The notes beneath the pieces were generated by a model. That model searched no databases. It was not told the origin of the DNA and was given only the letters and a program-made list of their open reading frames with translations. A program made the position numbers and the translations under genes. From Neelides folsomi (Eukaryota > Arthropoda > Collembola > Neelipleona > Neelidae), in assembly GCA_034687125.1 (NCBI GenBank), contig JAQGBZ010000538.1, positions 1 to 34,389 of the forward strand: a stretch of DNA of 34,389 nucleotides. The letters run 5' to 3'. Below, piece after piece: positions 10,598 to 22,068 of the stretch. How positions within the stretch are numbered: position 1 is the first letter of the stretch; the number at the start of each line of letters is the position of its first letter.

Positions 10598-13500
10598 TCA
10601 GTTAAAATTGAATTTGTCATAAGCTTGAAGTGACGACAATATGATATAGATAAACCATAATGAAACTAAAAATATTCCTGAAAAGTATTTGGGGACTGTT
10701 GGACCACCAAGTTCTGCATTGCCAAAAATCTTCATAAATCTTCTTGCTAAAAGCAAGCCCAGTCCAATAAATGCCATAATGGAATAAACAGAAACGCTGA
10801 ATCCCAGTGAGCCAGCATCAACTTTAAATGCTCCATTCTATAAGACGAAAAGGATAATATTCTTATTAGATGTTTGTCCTATTACCATTTTACATATTTT
10901 TTTAATAATTTGGTTTCAAACTCACATTAACATTATGATAAATTGCTGCAATAACCCATGGAAGTCCGAGACCCAAAAACACATTGACAGAATTACTTCC
11001 CGTTACATTCCCAACAGCGTTATCCGCATGTTTTTCATTTGTAGCCGCTGTCTTTGATGCAAACAAATCAGGCAAAGAAGTTCCAAGGGCTACGAATGTA
11101 ATAGCTGGAATTGATATAAAAAGAAAACAAGAACACATCAAATTAATCAAAATCAAATTAATAGTATTAGCCCAAATGCTAATAAATATTACTTTTTTAT
11201 AAAAATGTATTTACGATTTCCAATAATATAATTGTACCTGTAACAGAGTCTTTGAGTCCAACAAGGCAACCGAAAATTGAGGCCAAGTCTCCGACCACAG
11301 CTGTCAAAAGGCCAATCGCTCCCAATGAACAAAAGAAACAAAGCCAACCTCCAAGTATTGCTGGTGGTGGAATGAGCGCAAACAACACTTTCCATCCGAA
11401 AGTAATGAAATGCATGAAGTAATCAAATCCAGTAGCGTTTTCAACATCTCCTCCATTCACTGTCAGAGCGTCTTCAATCTGAGAGCTCCAGGTCTCACGA
11501 TGTACTTCCATGTCTTTGAGTTTACTTGAAGTCATCGAAGTCATCCTTTGGAAGACCGAATTGAAATCTGAAAAACACATTTAATTTTGTTTTTTTACTA
11601 AATGTTAATGTTAATAATTAATTTATGTAAAAGGGTTAATTCTTATAGAAATCAACCATCGTCATTTGTAATGGTAACTGCAGTTTTGACATTTCGGCCA
11701 AGTTTTGCTCCCCCGGTTGGGTCAAAAAGTTCAACTTCGAAACATTCGTCCTTTTCAGGGTTGAGGTCATCAACAATTGGAATTTCAATTGAACGAAGAA
11801 TCTATTTATGTTCAAAATAATTACTATTTAATTAAAAAAACTTGAAAAATTAGTTAGTTCATAAGTGTTATTAGATAGAATTTTAGAAATATTATACTTC
11901 TCCATGTTTGAATTCGAGAACTCCGCTTCCTCCTTGATAATCGGAAGGAGACTTTGCTGAACCGTCGACTGTTTTCCAATGAACTGAGACGACACCGTCA
12001 GCCCCGTTTGTTCTTTCCACATCAATCATGGCACAATTACAGCTTTCCTTCACCAAAATTCCTCGTTTTTGGAAAGACAACACTCCAGGTTCTATCAAAA
12101 GTCACAATATATTTATGTACTATATTAGTTATTTCCAACTGAATAACTAATATTTACTCCTTAATTCCTACCATCATCATTCAAAATAACAATTTCCATT
12201 ATAGGAAGTCTTCCAAGTGTAACATCTTTCCTTTCAAATCCTTCTTCCATTATTGAGAGTCGAAGAAAGAATTCCTCATCTGGCTCCCATCTAAAAAATT
12301 AAATGAATTAAATTATATCATAATGAAAGAATATTTTATTTATATATTATTATAATAATATTTTTTTCAAAAGACTGAAAGAAATAAAAGTGGAAAAATG
12401 TTATTATAGTAAAAGTAAAATAATTGAGTTATTTCTTACTGCTTGTCATCAACAATCTTAACTGCAACTTCCTTTTCTTTTGCATATGGTCCAAAAACAA
12501 GTTGTTCGTTAACAGGAATGTAATCTTCTCCAGATTTCGCCGTCCCATCAAAGCTTTCCACTTTCACACGTACAGTATTATCCATTCGCCCATGGCGTAC
12601 CACGCTGATCATAAACTTGCCAATATTTTCAGGAACCTACAGGAATTTGCATATTAAGGTCTAATTCTATTGTTATAATTATCAATGGTCATTGTTTTGA
12701 CATAAATTTCCTACCGCGAAGGAAGCGGAGTTGAATTCGATAATTGCTTTTTCATGGCTCGGCTCTGTAACGACATTAGGGAGTGGGCCGATGTCTGGTA
12801 CTTCAGGGTGTGAATTGATTGCGTCATAAACCTAAGAAGGACTTCTTGAGAAAAAAACTTCATGGCTATTAATGAGATTTACCACGCGGAGTTTCTCGTT
12901 CAGAACTGGATGAATTTTCCTACTACCAGCGAGGCCACGAACAGCTCCAATCCGGTACCAAAGTTGGGACTTGGGTTGCGTGTCGATCAACCTGGTAATT
13001 AATGCATCGATAAAAAGCTAAAGTTCATTAGTCTATTCGTAGCCTACTTGGTGGCGGCCAAGACAGCGGCGTCAGTGTCGGTTAGATGTGGATATTTCCG
13101 GAGTTCTTTGTAAAAACTGATGAGCCCTTCTTTGTTCAGCTGTCCATCTTTGTAGAATAATTGTTCCTTGGCCAGCATGGCTTCGCCTGTATACAAATCC
13201 CACACATATTATAGACGATCCATCATAAAAATCAATGAACATATTAGAATAACAAAATGTTCATAACAATTAATTTTGACTTCATTCCGAAATTAACAAT
13301 TATCGATAAAAATATTTAAAATTTAAGCATGGCATTAAAATTAACATAATGCTTTATAGTATTACTAGTAAACATTAATACAATATGCTTAGAAGTCTTT
13401 TAACTTATAAGAGTTATAAGACTGACAATAAATTAACATTTAGTTTTATAGCATTTCAAGTATGATAGAAAATCCAAGAATGTCATTGAGTAAAAAGTGA

Positions 13501-15893
13501 AGAAACAATTGACAGGAGACACATAAGACAAGATAATGACAATAAGAACCAACATGCTCATGACAAACAACATCCTTTAACTCTTCTATTAAAATAGAAA
13601 GATTTAAATTCAACCAACCACCATTTGCTAGTTTTCCAGGTTCCGTTCTTAATCCAATGCTAAGGTCGTTATCAACATGTGCTGCATTAAAAGGGAAATG
13701 TTCATATAATATTATAACTACCTAGTGTATTATAATATTAAATGTAGTTTGTAGTGTGTTCATACATCACAGCATAGAGGTATTATGCATATTGTATACG
13801 ATAGACGATAGGTAAAATGCTTAAGAAAGTAACAATAAAATAAATGCAAAGGTACACAATATATTTCAACAATTATTCTATAGTACTCACTACTCAGAGT
13901 CTAAAATATATTTTTTGGCAAGAAGGCGAAACCTTCCTACCAATATGTACCATAGACCTACTAGGTACACACACAAATGTTTTATAATTTAAAATTATAG
14001 GCAAATCGGCAAATGCCATGCATTTTGTGAAGGGATAAAATCTGTCTGAGTGAGTGTATTTTAATGCCCATACTTCTAAATAGCAGTAATAGTTATTTGT
14101 ATTCGCACAATATTATGTTGGTAAATTGTATCATTGAGAATACAAAAATATTGTGTTAAAATGAAAAAGCAACCAATTTAAATATATACTTCCCTCATCA
14201 GAGAATAACATTCCCATTCGCATGCAGCATGAAAATTGTAAAAATGTAAAAGGATATTAACTTAAAAGGCATTTATGAATATTCATATTTGCTTGTGTTA
14301 AATTACACATAACTATTCATTGTTCAATGAATGTTTGAATGACCGTAGTTCGTATTTCAAAATTGAAATCACGACCAGCTTTACTACAAACTAAATTTAT
14401 TTAGCTTAACTAACATTCAAAATGCTTCATGCGACCTGATCCTAAAGTAAAATAAATCAATTACATGCCAGTACTCTCAAACCCTATCTCCCAGAGTTGA
14501 ATCAGGATTGATTTTTATGCAGGACTGTATTAATTATATTGATAATGAAGTTGAAGAGATTGTTAGTAATAGTTTGAACAAGGAAACTTACGAAACGTCA
14601 TCGTCAGTCAAGTCAGGGATCGAAACGAATAAAGCACAAAGTGGTCTCTGAACATTGACATAATTGCATTGAAAAGCGAGAGCTTTCAATAAAAGGAAAT
14701 AGGTGAACTAAAAATGAAACATCACTTACACTCACCACCGGGACTACCGTTCGTATTTCCGAGCTCAAGTTGGTTAGCATCCGTTATTGTTGTATGGACT
14801 CGTCGCCCAAATTTCCAGTCACGGTCAGCCCACCAGGCAATTATGACGAGGATTGGGAAAAAGGCAAGTGTCAAAATTGCTTCCCAGAGCTCAACGATGT
14901 CCTTAGAAATAAACACAAGAACGACGAGAAGCCAAATATAAGCAAACAGGCTGAAAATGCTCGTAACGAGAAACACCTGCCATTTCAAAAATAAATGCAT
15001 AAGACCATTTTCATAACATTAGAATTTCTAGAATGCTCATTTAATGCAATTTTTACCTTAATGAGATCAATTCTCCTGGTTTCTCCATTTGGAATGGAGA
15101 TTATACAAACTGCAGTAATTGCCAAAAGATTAAAAGCTGCTGATCCGACAATTGTTCCAGGTCCGAGTTCTCCTGCTTCAAAGTCATTTCCAATAATCTC
15201 AATACATGAGAGGAGAATTTCAGGTGCTGATGAACCAAGGGCCATAAGAGTCAAATTGGCAACCGTTCCTGTTTTGGCAATTTAAAACATTGTTTAATTC
15301 TAATTCTATTTTATTACAGTAGATTAACCCTATATAATCAGTAGTTCAATTATTCATTTATTTACCATTCCAAAAGTTAATTTCCAATTTTTGAGGTTCT
15401 GTATCTTTTCCGGTCGATAAATAAATCTACAAGAGTTATAAATTCATCAATAATTCATTCAAGGAAGTCAAAGCAAATATTCACAAAAGCTAGAAATAAG
15501 ATAAATGGTTGCCCGTATTTCCCTCACCGTTCTTTTTTTGCTTATGATTTTTTCGATCGCTCCCATAAAACTAAAATGACAAATAAAATTAGATTCGTGC
15601 TTCATTAACATAATAAATACCATTAAAGATTTGATACTATTAAATATGGTACATATAGCATTAACTTTTAAACCATTCTAGCTTCCAACCTGCATCAAAC
15701 GAAAGTTGATATAAATTAAGGCTTTAGCTTACACATCAGCGACAATGGCGACTCCGAGGAAGCAATATAAAAGACCGGCCAAATAGATTCCTGCCCGAAA
15801 CCCAGAATTCCAAGTGTTTTCATATGGAATGAATGGAAGTAGAAGTCCATTCGAACAAGTGTCTTGAATCTCAATTGTAATGTTTTTCGACAT
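10598..15893 (-). CDS. Calx: Na+/Ca2+ exchanger (NCX / Calx, SLC8 family)
   Basis: Sixteen coding exons, all in phase: 15893-15733, 15570-15528, 15426-15366, 15268-15057, 14976-14736, 13681-13619, 13186-13048, 12991-12883, 12831-12715, 12636-12440, 12290-12172, 12091-11898, 11801-11657, 11567-11238, 11104-10926 and 10837-10598. They encode 849 aa, or 828 without the sixth (cassette) exon. The protein exports one Ca2+ for three Na+ across the plasma membrane. The alpha-1 repeat lies near residues 89-130 ([24 protein letters not shown]) and the alpha-2 repeat near 711-765 ([32 protein letters not shown]). The cytosolic loop carries Ca2+-binding Calx-beta domains at about 369-487 (E-P-D-E-E-F, L-N-D-D-E-P-G) and 488-600 ([13 protein letters not shown]). 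The start ATG at 15893 has an ACCACC context and an N-I-T glycosylation site at residue 4. No signal peptide is seen. Confidence 0.97.
13619..13681 (-). other. Probable cassette exon of the Na+/Ca2+ exchanger
   Basis: A 63-base open exon with acceptor TGCAG and donor GTTGGT. It enters and leaves at phase 1, so including or skipping it keeps the frame (21 residues, about 240-260). The exons on either side also join in phase directly. The donor is weak, and a second in-phase donor lies three bases earlier, which fits regulated use. It sits in the loop between the fifth membrane segment and the first Calx-beta domain, not in the second Calx-beta domain, where mammalian NCX1 alternative exons cluster. 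Confidence 0.5.
14592..14647 (-). other. Exon-like segment in the NCX intron (possible poison exon)
   Basis: A good acceptor (AATGTTCAG) and a strong donor (GTAAGT) bracket 56 bases. Entered at the phase set by the previous exon, the segment meets an in-frame TGA after 11 codons. Inclusion would therefore truncate the exchanger before its regulatory domains. It may be an unproductive alternative exon or a chance pair of splice signals. Confidence 0.25.
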
Positions 15894-17032
15894 GGTGGTT
15901 AAATTTAATTTCACTGGAGATTCACCGGTTTTCTGTATCCCACCAATTAGATAGATTTTTTGGTTTTCTTTATATTATGCTCATCTGAAATAATAAAATG
16001 AAAATTCGGCGTTTCTCACTCATTGTTTATATCGTTAATGATGATTCGTTTGATATATAAATTAAATTTAAAGTAAATGTAAATCTCAGAATTAATGATG
16101 TGGATTGAATTACAATGCGAAATAAAAAATTCTTGTAAAAGGTGATATCATTTTATAATTCAATTTCCTGTTTTTATAGCTTTACTATTACAGACAGGTA
16201 TGAATGTATGAATGATCAATGATCGTTGATATACAATCATGTAATGTAGAGGGAGTCATCCTCCTCAAAGATTAAAAAACTATTACAGTGCTAGTGCTAT
16301 ATATTATGTATTGTACTAAACATTTATATAATCTTAAAAAAATATATTGTAAGATGGCAATATGAGGTACTTGATAAATAAAATTAAAGTCAACTATTGG
16401 AAGAGAATTCCAACCCTTTGAAACTTCAACAACAAAATGCCAATGTTATTACCAAATAGTATTAATTGTAAGTTAGTATTCGAGTTTTATTCAAAGTCAA
16501 AATCTTAAGGTTATACCACGAAACATTTACGACTTTTCTTCATTGTTCATTTAAGGTGCATGTGGAGGTTATACTTTGATCGAGCTTTACTACACTCCTT
16601 CTTCCTCCGCTTCATAGGGACAGGAACACGAAGGAGAAAATGATGTGATCGCCAAATAAGGCGGATTACCAAGTAATATTATTAAAACGATGATGCTATC
16701 CTATGGCCTTGCTATACGAGATGCTGACGCTTATCTACATAATATTAAAAGGAACAAAAATTTATAATAAACAAAATGCTCATCAATCCTTGTGTGAAAT
16801 GATCTCATCATTTGACAATGGAATTCTTAACATAAACGCCCTCGCGTCAATGTTTTGAGAATGTATCAATTTCAATTTGGTATGCATGAAGCATGAGCTC
16901 AACAAGTCTGTTTAAATATTAATTAAAAGATTTTTAAAATTATCTCAAAAACAAAAGTTTGCTTTGTAGAGTAAACTAACTAAATTCAACAATGTTTTTC
17001 AAATATAGATATCACTGTTTAAACTTTTTATA

Positions 17033-17190
17033 GAAAACACCCTTTAATATAGAAAATCACCCTTTGAACAATTTACAATGTAGCGGATGTTAAAAAAGCT
17101 TAAACCTCTTCAACACATAAGGAAATGAAGGACTATTAAATTGCTAATATTAAAGGGTGTTTTTATTTTGCTTATTAAATAAGCAAAATA
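17033..17190. repeat. Inverted repeat abutting a perfect 27-bp palindrome
   Basis: AAAACACCCTTTAATAT near 17034-17051 recurs in reverse complement at about 17145-17162, with about 93 bases between. Directly next to the right copy lies a 27-base palindrome of 13-bp arms around one A (17164-17190, arm TATTTTGCTTATT). It may be the remains of a small non-autonomous element or a cruciform-forming site. No target duplication was found. Confidence 0.4.
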
Positions 17191-17846
17191 TGCCATGTAG
17201 AGTATACGGAGTTGAGTTAAATGAATTTATAAATACAAAAAAGAAAGGGACACTGTAGGCTTTTCATCATTACCATAAACACGTTAACTCTTCTCTAGAA
17301 TGTTTGGATGTTAATTAAGAATAAATGAGAAATTCCACTGAACAAGTTCCGTCCATGTATATAAAAATTTAGTGTACTAGTAAGACTAGTATGATCAATT
17401 TTATATTTAAGAAAAATTTAATAAGAGCTTGACTAAAATGCGATTTTAGTTTAAAAATTTAAAAGGAAACAAAGGTAAGGTGAAGAGTTCATCCGCTTCC
17501 CCTCCCCCTTGATAAGGACCAGTTCAAGCTTAAATGACAGGAAACACGAGGTTGTGGATACGAATTCGAGATGCATAAAATTGGATACATCCTTCCTTCT
17601 TTGATTCTCCATGCACAATGTTAAAACATTTAACAATACATATCATGACTTTCAATTCAAGTGATGAATTCCGTAACAAATTTAAAAGAGACACTCAGAA
17701 TAGATAGGCGAATGTCTTTATTTATAAAAGATTGTCCAATCTTGCTGATAAAGCTTAATATTTACAGATATTTCCTAATCCTTCTTATCGTACATACTTT
17801 ATTTACCTACTCTACATACTTTTATTAGACTTATAGTAAATATTTA

Positions 17847-17894
17847 TAGGTATTAGTCCTACTTATTTAATAGGTATTAGTCCTACTTATTTAA
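17847..17894. repeat. Two-copy 24-bp tandem repeat
   Basis: The unit starting TAGGTATTAGTCC is present twice back to back without mismatch, followed by the first three bases of a third copy. A recent slippage duplication in AT-rich intronic DNA is the simplest explanation. Confidence 0.8.
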
Positions 17895-20070
17895 TAGTAA
17901 TTATTGTTAAACCATCGATTGTGGGACTTATCACAATTAGAATGGTTTCTAGTTCATTAGCTAAATAACATATTGCATTATGCAAATAATTTACAAATAC
18001 AAGTAATAAATACAATAATGTAAATAGTGTAAATACAATAACACTTTATTGAATTGTAATTACTCTAGACATTAACTTGAGTACAATTGTGTATACTTAT
18101 TTACCAATTAAATACAAAAGTCAATTGCGAAAAAAATACCGTATAATAGAAAATATGAATAATGGAAACACTTCTGTGGAACATAAATTAATAATCGATG
18201 GCAAAGTTTAATGGACTCTCTTTATCGTCTACTTTTATTCATCATATTTTAAACTAAAAGCAATTCACTTTAGAAGAATTGTTTACATTCCGCAAAATCA
18301 ATATAAACTTTCGGCGATATGGATAGGTTATTATTGTACTTACTCTATGTAATACCCTGTTCCGGGCTTTGAACGTTTGCATTAGATATACATAGAACAA
18401 AGGTAGATGTATATAAAATTACATATATTAGCAACTTTGAATGTTCGTCTAAGATGTAAAAAAGTATAAAGGGTCAGTTTTTTAATATCGGACATACCCG
18501 GTTTGTAATGGGTACGCAATATAGTAAAAAGTGCTTTATCAATAAGAAAAACGAAAGGTCATTCTAAGATTTTGCGTGACTCGGAACAGTTTTAATTTTC
18601 CCTGATTCCACACGATTGGGTATTTTATCATTTTATATATTACTCCTAATACTTTTAAGGATAAAATGCTTCCCAAAACTATAAAATTGGTTCTGCTATA
18701 CTCCATTTTCCAAATAATCATGGATGTCCGTTCTCAAGAAAGTGGTCTCACGTCTCTCACGCTTTATGACTTGATTTGTTTACAATCTGGAATCTTACGT
18801 ATCGCATTATCTCATATAAAAAATAAACAAGAGAAACATTTCTACTTTTTGTTTATTAAAATTGTGAATTAGGCGGAGTTTACTCAACAATTAAACCAAT
18901 TGATTACTCTTTAAACTTCCCCAAACATCATTGGCAATAATCAATTGTGAATTCTGATTGATTAAATGAACTCTCATTTAGCTCAAATATTTTTAATCAT
19001 TTAACATTTAATCGAACCCAGATCTTACATTTGCTTTACTGGAGACCAATATTCAATGGCATTCTAAAAACTAAGGTATAATACGAAGTTGGTCTTGAAG
19101 TGTGTTATTTAAAATTAAATTGACTCTCGACAGAAACTTTTTTGCCGCATCAGAGGGATGTGAAATGATAAGTTTTATAACCACGTAATGAGTATGTTTA
19201 GAATCATATTTCATACACGTGTAGAATTAAGCTCGGGCTCAAGAGCTGAGGTCAAACTTAAAACTGAAAGGTTGTGCAATTAGGAGTATACCGAATAAGA
19301 GCAATCCTCAACCCTTCATTAAAATCTCGCAAAGTGTAGACTTATGATAAGAGGACTCTAGTAAGTTATATGTACAGATATAACTAAATGTAAGTACTAG
19401 ATTTTTATTCTGCATTCCTCTCAAGACTTTTGCTACCCTACAAGACTTTTATTTAGTAATAAAAAAGGTTGTTCCCACAGGGTGTATAATGAAGTGAACT
19501 TTAAAAAAGACCTGAAGCTTCTATAGCATGCCAATATACTCGGTGTCTTTATACTCAGATCGAGGCTCCGACATTAGCGCCAAAAGCTCATTTTCATCTT
19601 TCTTTTCATCTTAAAACACTTCTAACCCCCACATCAATTCTAATTAACTTTATCCACAATACATATCGATGATAATACAAAAAGTTAAAAAACAAGTTTT
19701 GAAAAATCCTTTTTATCTTCATTTGCCTTGTTTATTTTTACATTGTAGAATCACAATGACAAGATTAACACCAACGACACGATATCCTTAATTATTGTAA
19801 CTTGCAAATAATCAAATAACTGATATCAACCAATAGCTCAAATCCTCACATTCCGATGGTCTGGTGGGCATCCAAAAAAATTAAAACTAGCAAGAGTCGG
19901 TCATGATAAAAGTTTTAAAATATTGGGATAAATATTACTTCAGGAGATAAGATAAGAGATAATTATAAACCAACAAAAAAATTCCATATTTTCAAGGGAG
20001 AGTTGAGTTTTGAGTTGTATGTGTGAGTAAATATTAAAAATGAAAGCGAAACCACTGGAGTATATCTTAC

Positions 20071-20283
20071 CTTGTCAATATGTAAGGAGGTGGAGAAAAT
20101 GTGGAGCTCCCAAACTCTCTAGCCCACACTGATGGACTGAGTTAGGATTGAAAGGAGTCATGAGCCTCTGTGTTTTTGAAGGTCTTTTCATTCCGACGAC
20201 CATTAGCCCCCAGGCAGGTGGTTGTTCCAATGGAGAGAGCTCTTCTCTAACTCTCCATCTTCAGAGAAGGAGTACAAGCCATA
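20071..20283 (-). other. Probable non-coding 5' exon (NCX 5' UTR)
   Basis: A 213-base GC-richer block bounded on the minus strand by acceptor CTCCTTGCAG and donor GTAAGATA. A second donor, GTAAGTCA, at 20371 just upstream would join to this acceptor and imply another 5' exon ending at 20372. No long frame crosses the block; it contains a 12-codon upstream ORF starting at 20282. The nearest downstream minus-strand gene is NCX, so I assign it to the NCX leader. It could belong to a separate transcript. Confidence 0.45.
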
Positions 20284-20559
20284 CTGCAAGGAGGTATAGA
20301 GGTCTTTAAACCTATGGGATTCACAACATTCCCGAATAGAAATGATCAGATACTGTATGAACTTGACTTACTTTTTGTGTATTCCTTCTTCGTTGAGTTT
20401 GGGAGGCGAAAGAGAAATTTAATAAGGGTAATAACAAGGAAACTTTGATATTTCTGTACATCAATTCCTTGTCATATAAAAATTGTTCATCCATGCTGCC
20501 GTCGCTAAAAATGATAAAGACTCTTGAAATGGCCATTTAATTTAAATTTATCATAGTCA

Positions 20560-22068
20560 AATTTTAAGAAAATACAAGATTCATTTATTAATGACTTTAA
20601 TATAACTACAGTTGAAGCTTATTATTCAGTCGCTCGCTTGCATTAATCATCTTAAAGTTTGTAGTCCATAGCCCATTTTTGCAATTTGTATTGGTAATAA
20701 AATCGCTAACAGAACGTGCTTCTTTGAATTATCGATAAAATAAATATTTCTGGAACATCTATCCATATATGATAATAATAATCCCAAAGATTGAATAAAT
20801 GTGGTATTAACATTACTGATAGATATTGCATTTTATTTCTAGATACATTTATATCAACCACTACTTAAGTTTGATTAATTTCAATAAGAATTTCGCATTG
20901 AAATAAATGAGGAAAGAAGGCTCGTTTTTCAAAGGTTTGTTTTTTAATTTTGAAGACAAAGGTTTGGATTTAGGACACCCTGAGTGAGTGAGCATGAAAG
21001 GACCATTAGATGACAGGGAAAAAGCATTTACTCTCCTAATTCTTTTACACCCATAAGTCGTGACAAAATTATGGGACACTCTTAGAAATATCTACTCACT
21101 TGCAATTACTTGGTTCATAGGTAGCTATTCCAAAGTACTTAGGTAAGTTATAATGATTAATGTAATGTACAACAATAATAAAAGTGTCAATCAATACATA
21201 TTGTATACCTAATTTAAATGACAAGGCAACACATATTATACAATTGGTAAACAAAAAAGCATAAATTACATATTTGGATCGTGCTCTGCTCACAATATCA
21301 CAATTAAATGCTATATGGATGTTAAAGTTTTAATAAGAAACAGGTAATATGGTATTTTCTTCGTATTTTCGAGAATAGTTTCGAAAAATTGAGGATTTGT
21401 GCTACCTTCAATGCTCTAGTTATTTCGTATAAAAGAAAGAGCGCATTCTGGTTAAACATTACACTGACATTGTATTGTATACCTTTAGTATCTATCTAAT
21501 AAAAATTAAGACATTTGGCTTAAAAGGTAGGCATATTCTATACTATACTGTATGTACTCATAATTTTTTTATTTAAGATTTAAGGCATGCCATTTTTTAT
21601 AAGTTGTTTTTATTTAATAAAGCGAATACTTTTAATTTGAACTTACATACATACCATACATATTCGAATTCTATTAGAATGAAACAAAATAAGAAAATTC
21701 ACATTAAAGAAAGATGAAAACTAACGTTAAAGTTATTCAATTTAAATAATTAGTAAGGTATATAAGTATTATGTATTACAAATTCAAATCAAATCACATA
21801 TAAATTAGGGATGTATAATACATTAGTTTTAGGCTATAATGTAATGTAAAGGCTTATTAAAATCAAATCAAGTTTATACATATTATATTGTAACATTCAA
21901 AAATTAAAAACATACTTAAGTAAAATAAGAAAAAATAAACTTGAAATAATTTAGCTTTGATATACATAAATAGAAGTTACGAAAGAAAATAAAGTTATTA
22001 ATTACACAAATAATAAACGAGATGAAAAGCGTTCATACAAATGCTTAAAGAATGGATAATCCAACCTT
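20560..22068. other. Spacer between the NCX 5' end and the DMC1 3' end
   Basis: AT-rich DNA that should hold the upstream promoter of NCX and the DMC1 3' UTR. Several short frames on the minus strand (20861-21079, 21096-21293) show no family features. No repeats or RNA genes are recognised. Confidence 0.5.

Larger units (their letters stand above)
13187..14735 (-). other. Large NCX intron region between exons 5 and 7
   Basis: About 1.5 kb separating the fifth-membrane-segment exon from the loop exons. It holds the in-frame cassette exon and the poison-exon-like segment listed separately. The remainder is AT-rich with no recognised element. Confidence 0.6.
15985..20070 (-). other. Long probable 5' intron of NCX
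   Basis: A strong acceptor (TTATTATTTCAG) ends at 15985, so the first coding exon probably starts at 15984 with about 90 bases of 5' UTR. The nearest good minus-strand donor upstream is at 20070, implying an intron of about 4.1 kb. Inside are a 20-base inverted repeat at about 17033 and 17163, a perfect AT-rich palindrome at 17164-17190 and a 24-bp tandem duplication at 17847-17894. No convincing gene is seen; a 68-codon plus-strand frame at 18666 has a hydrophobic start but no other support. Confidence 0.5.

Noticed and set aside
18666..18872. 68-codon frame with a hydrophobic N-terminus that could be a small secreted protein
   Set aside because: It lies in the presumed NCX leader intron on the other strand, has no second exon or motif, and its later half is composition-driven.
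18998..19025. GGGTTCGAT-like string on the minus strand resembling a tRNA T-loop
   Set aside because: No acceptor stem, anticodon arm or D-loop can be formed around it.
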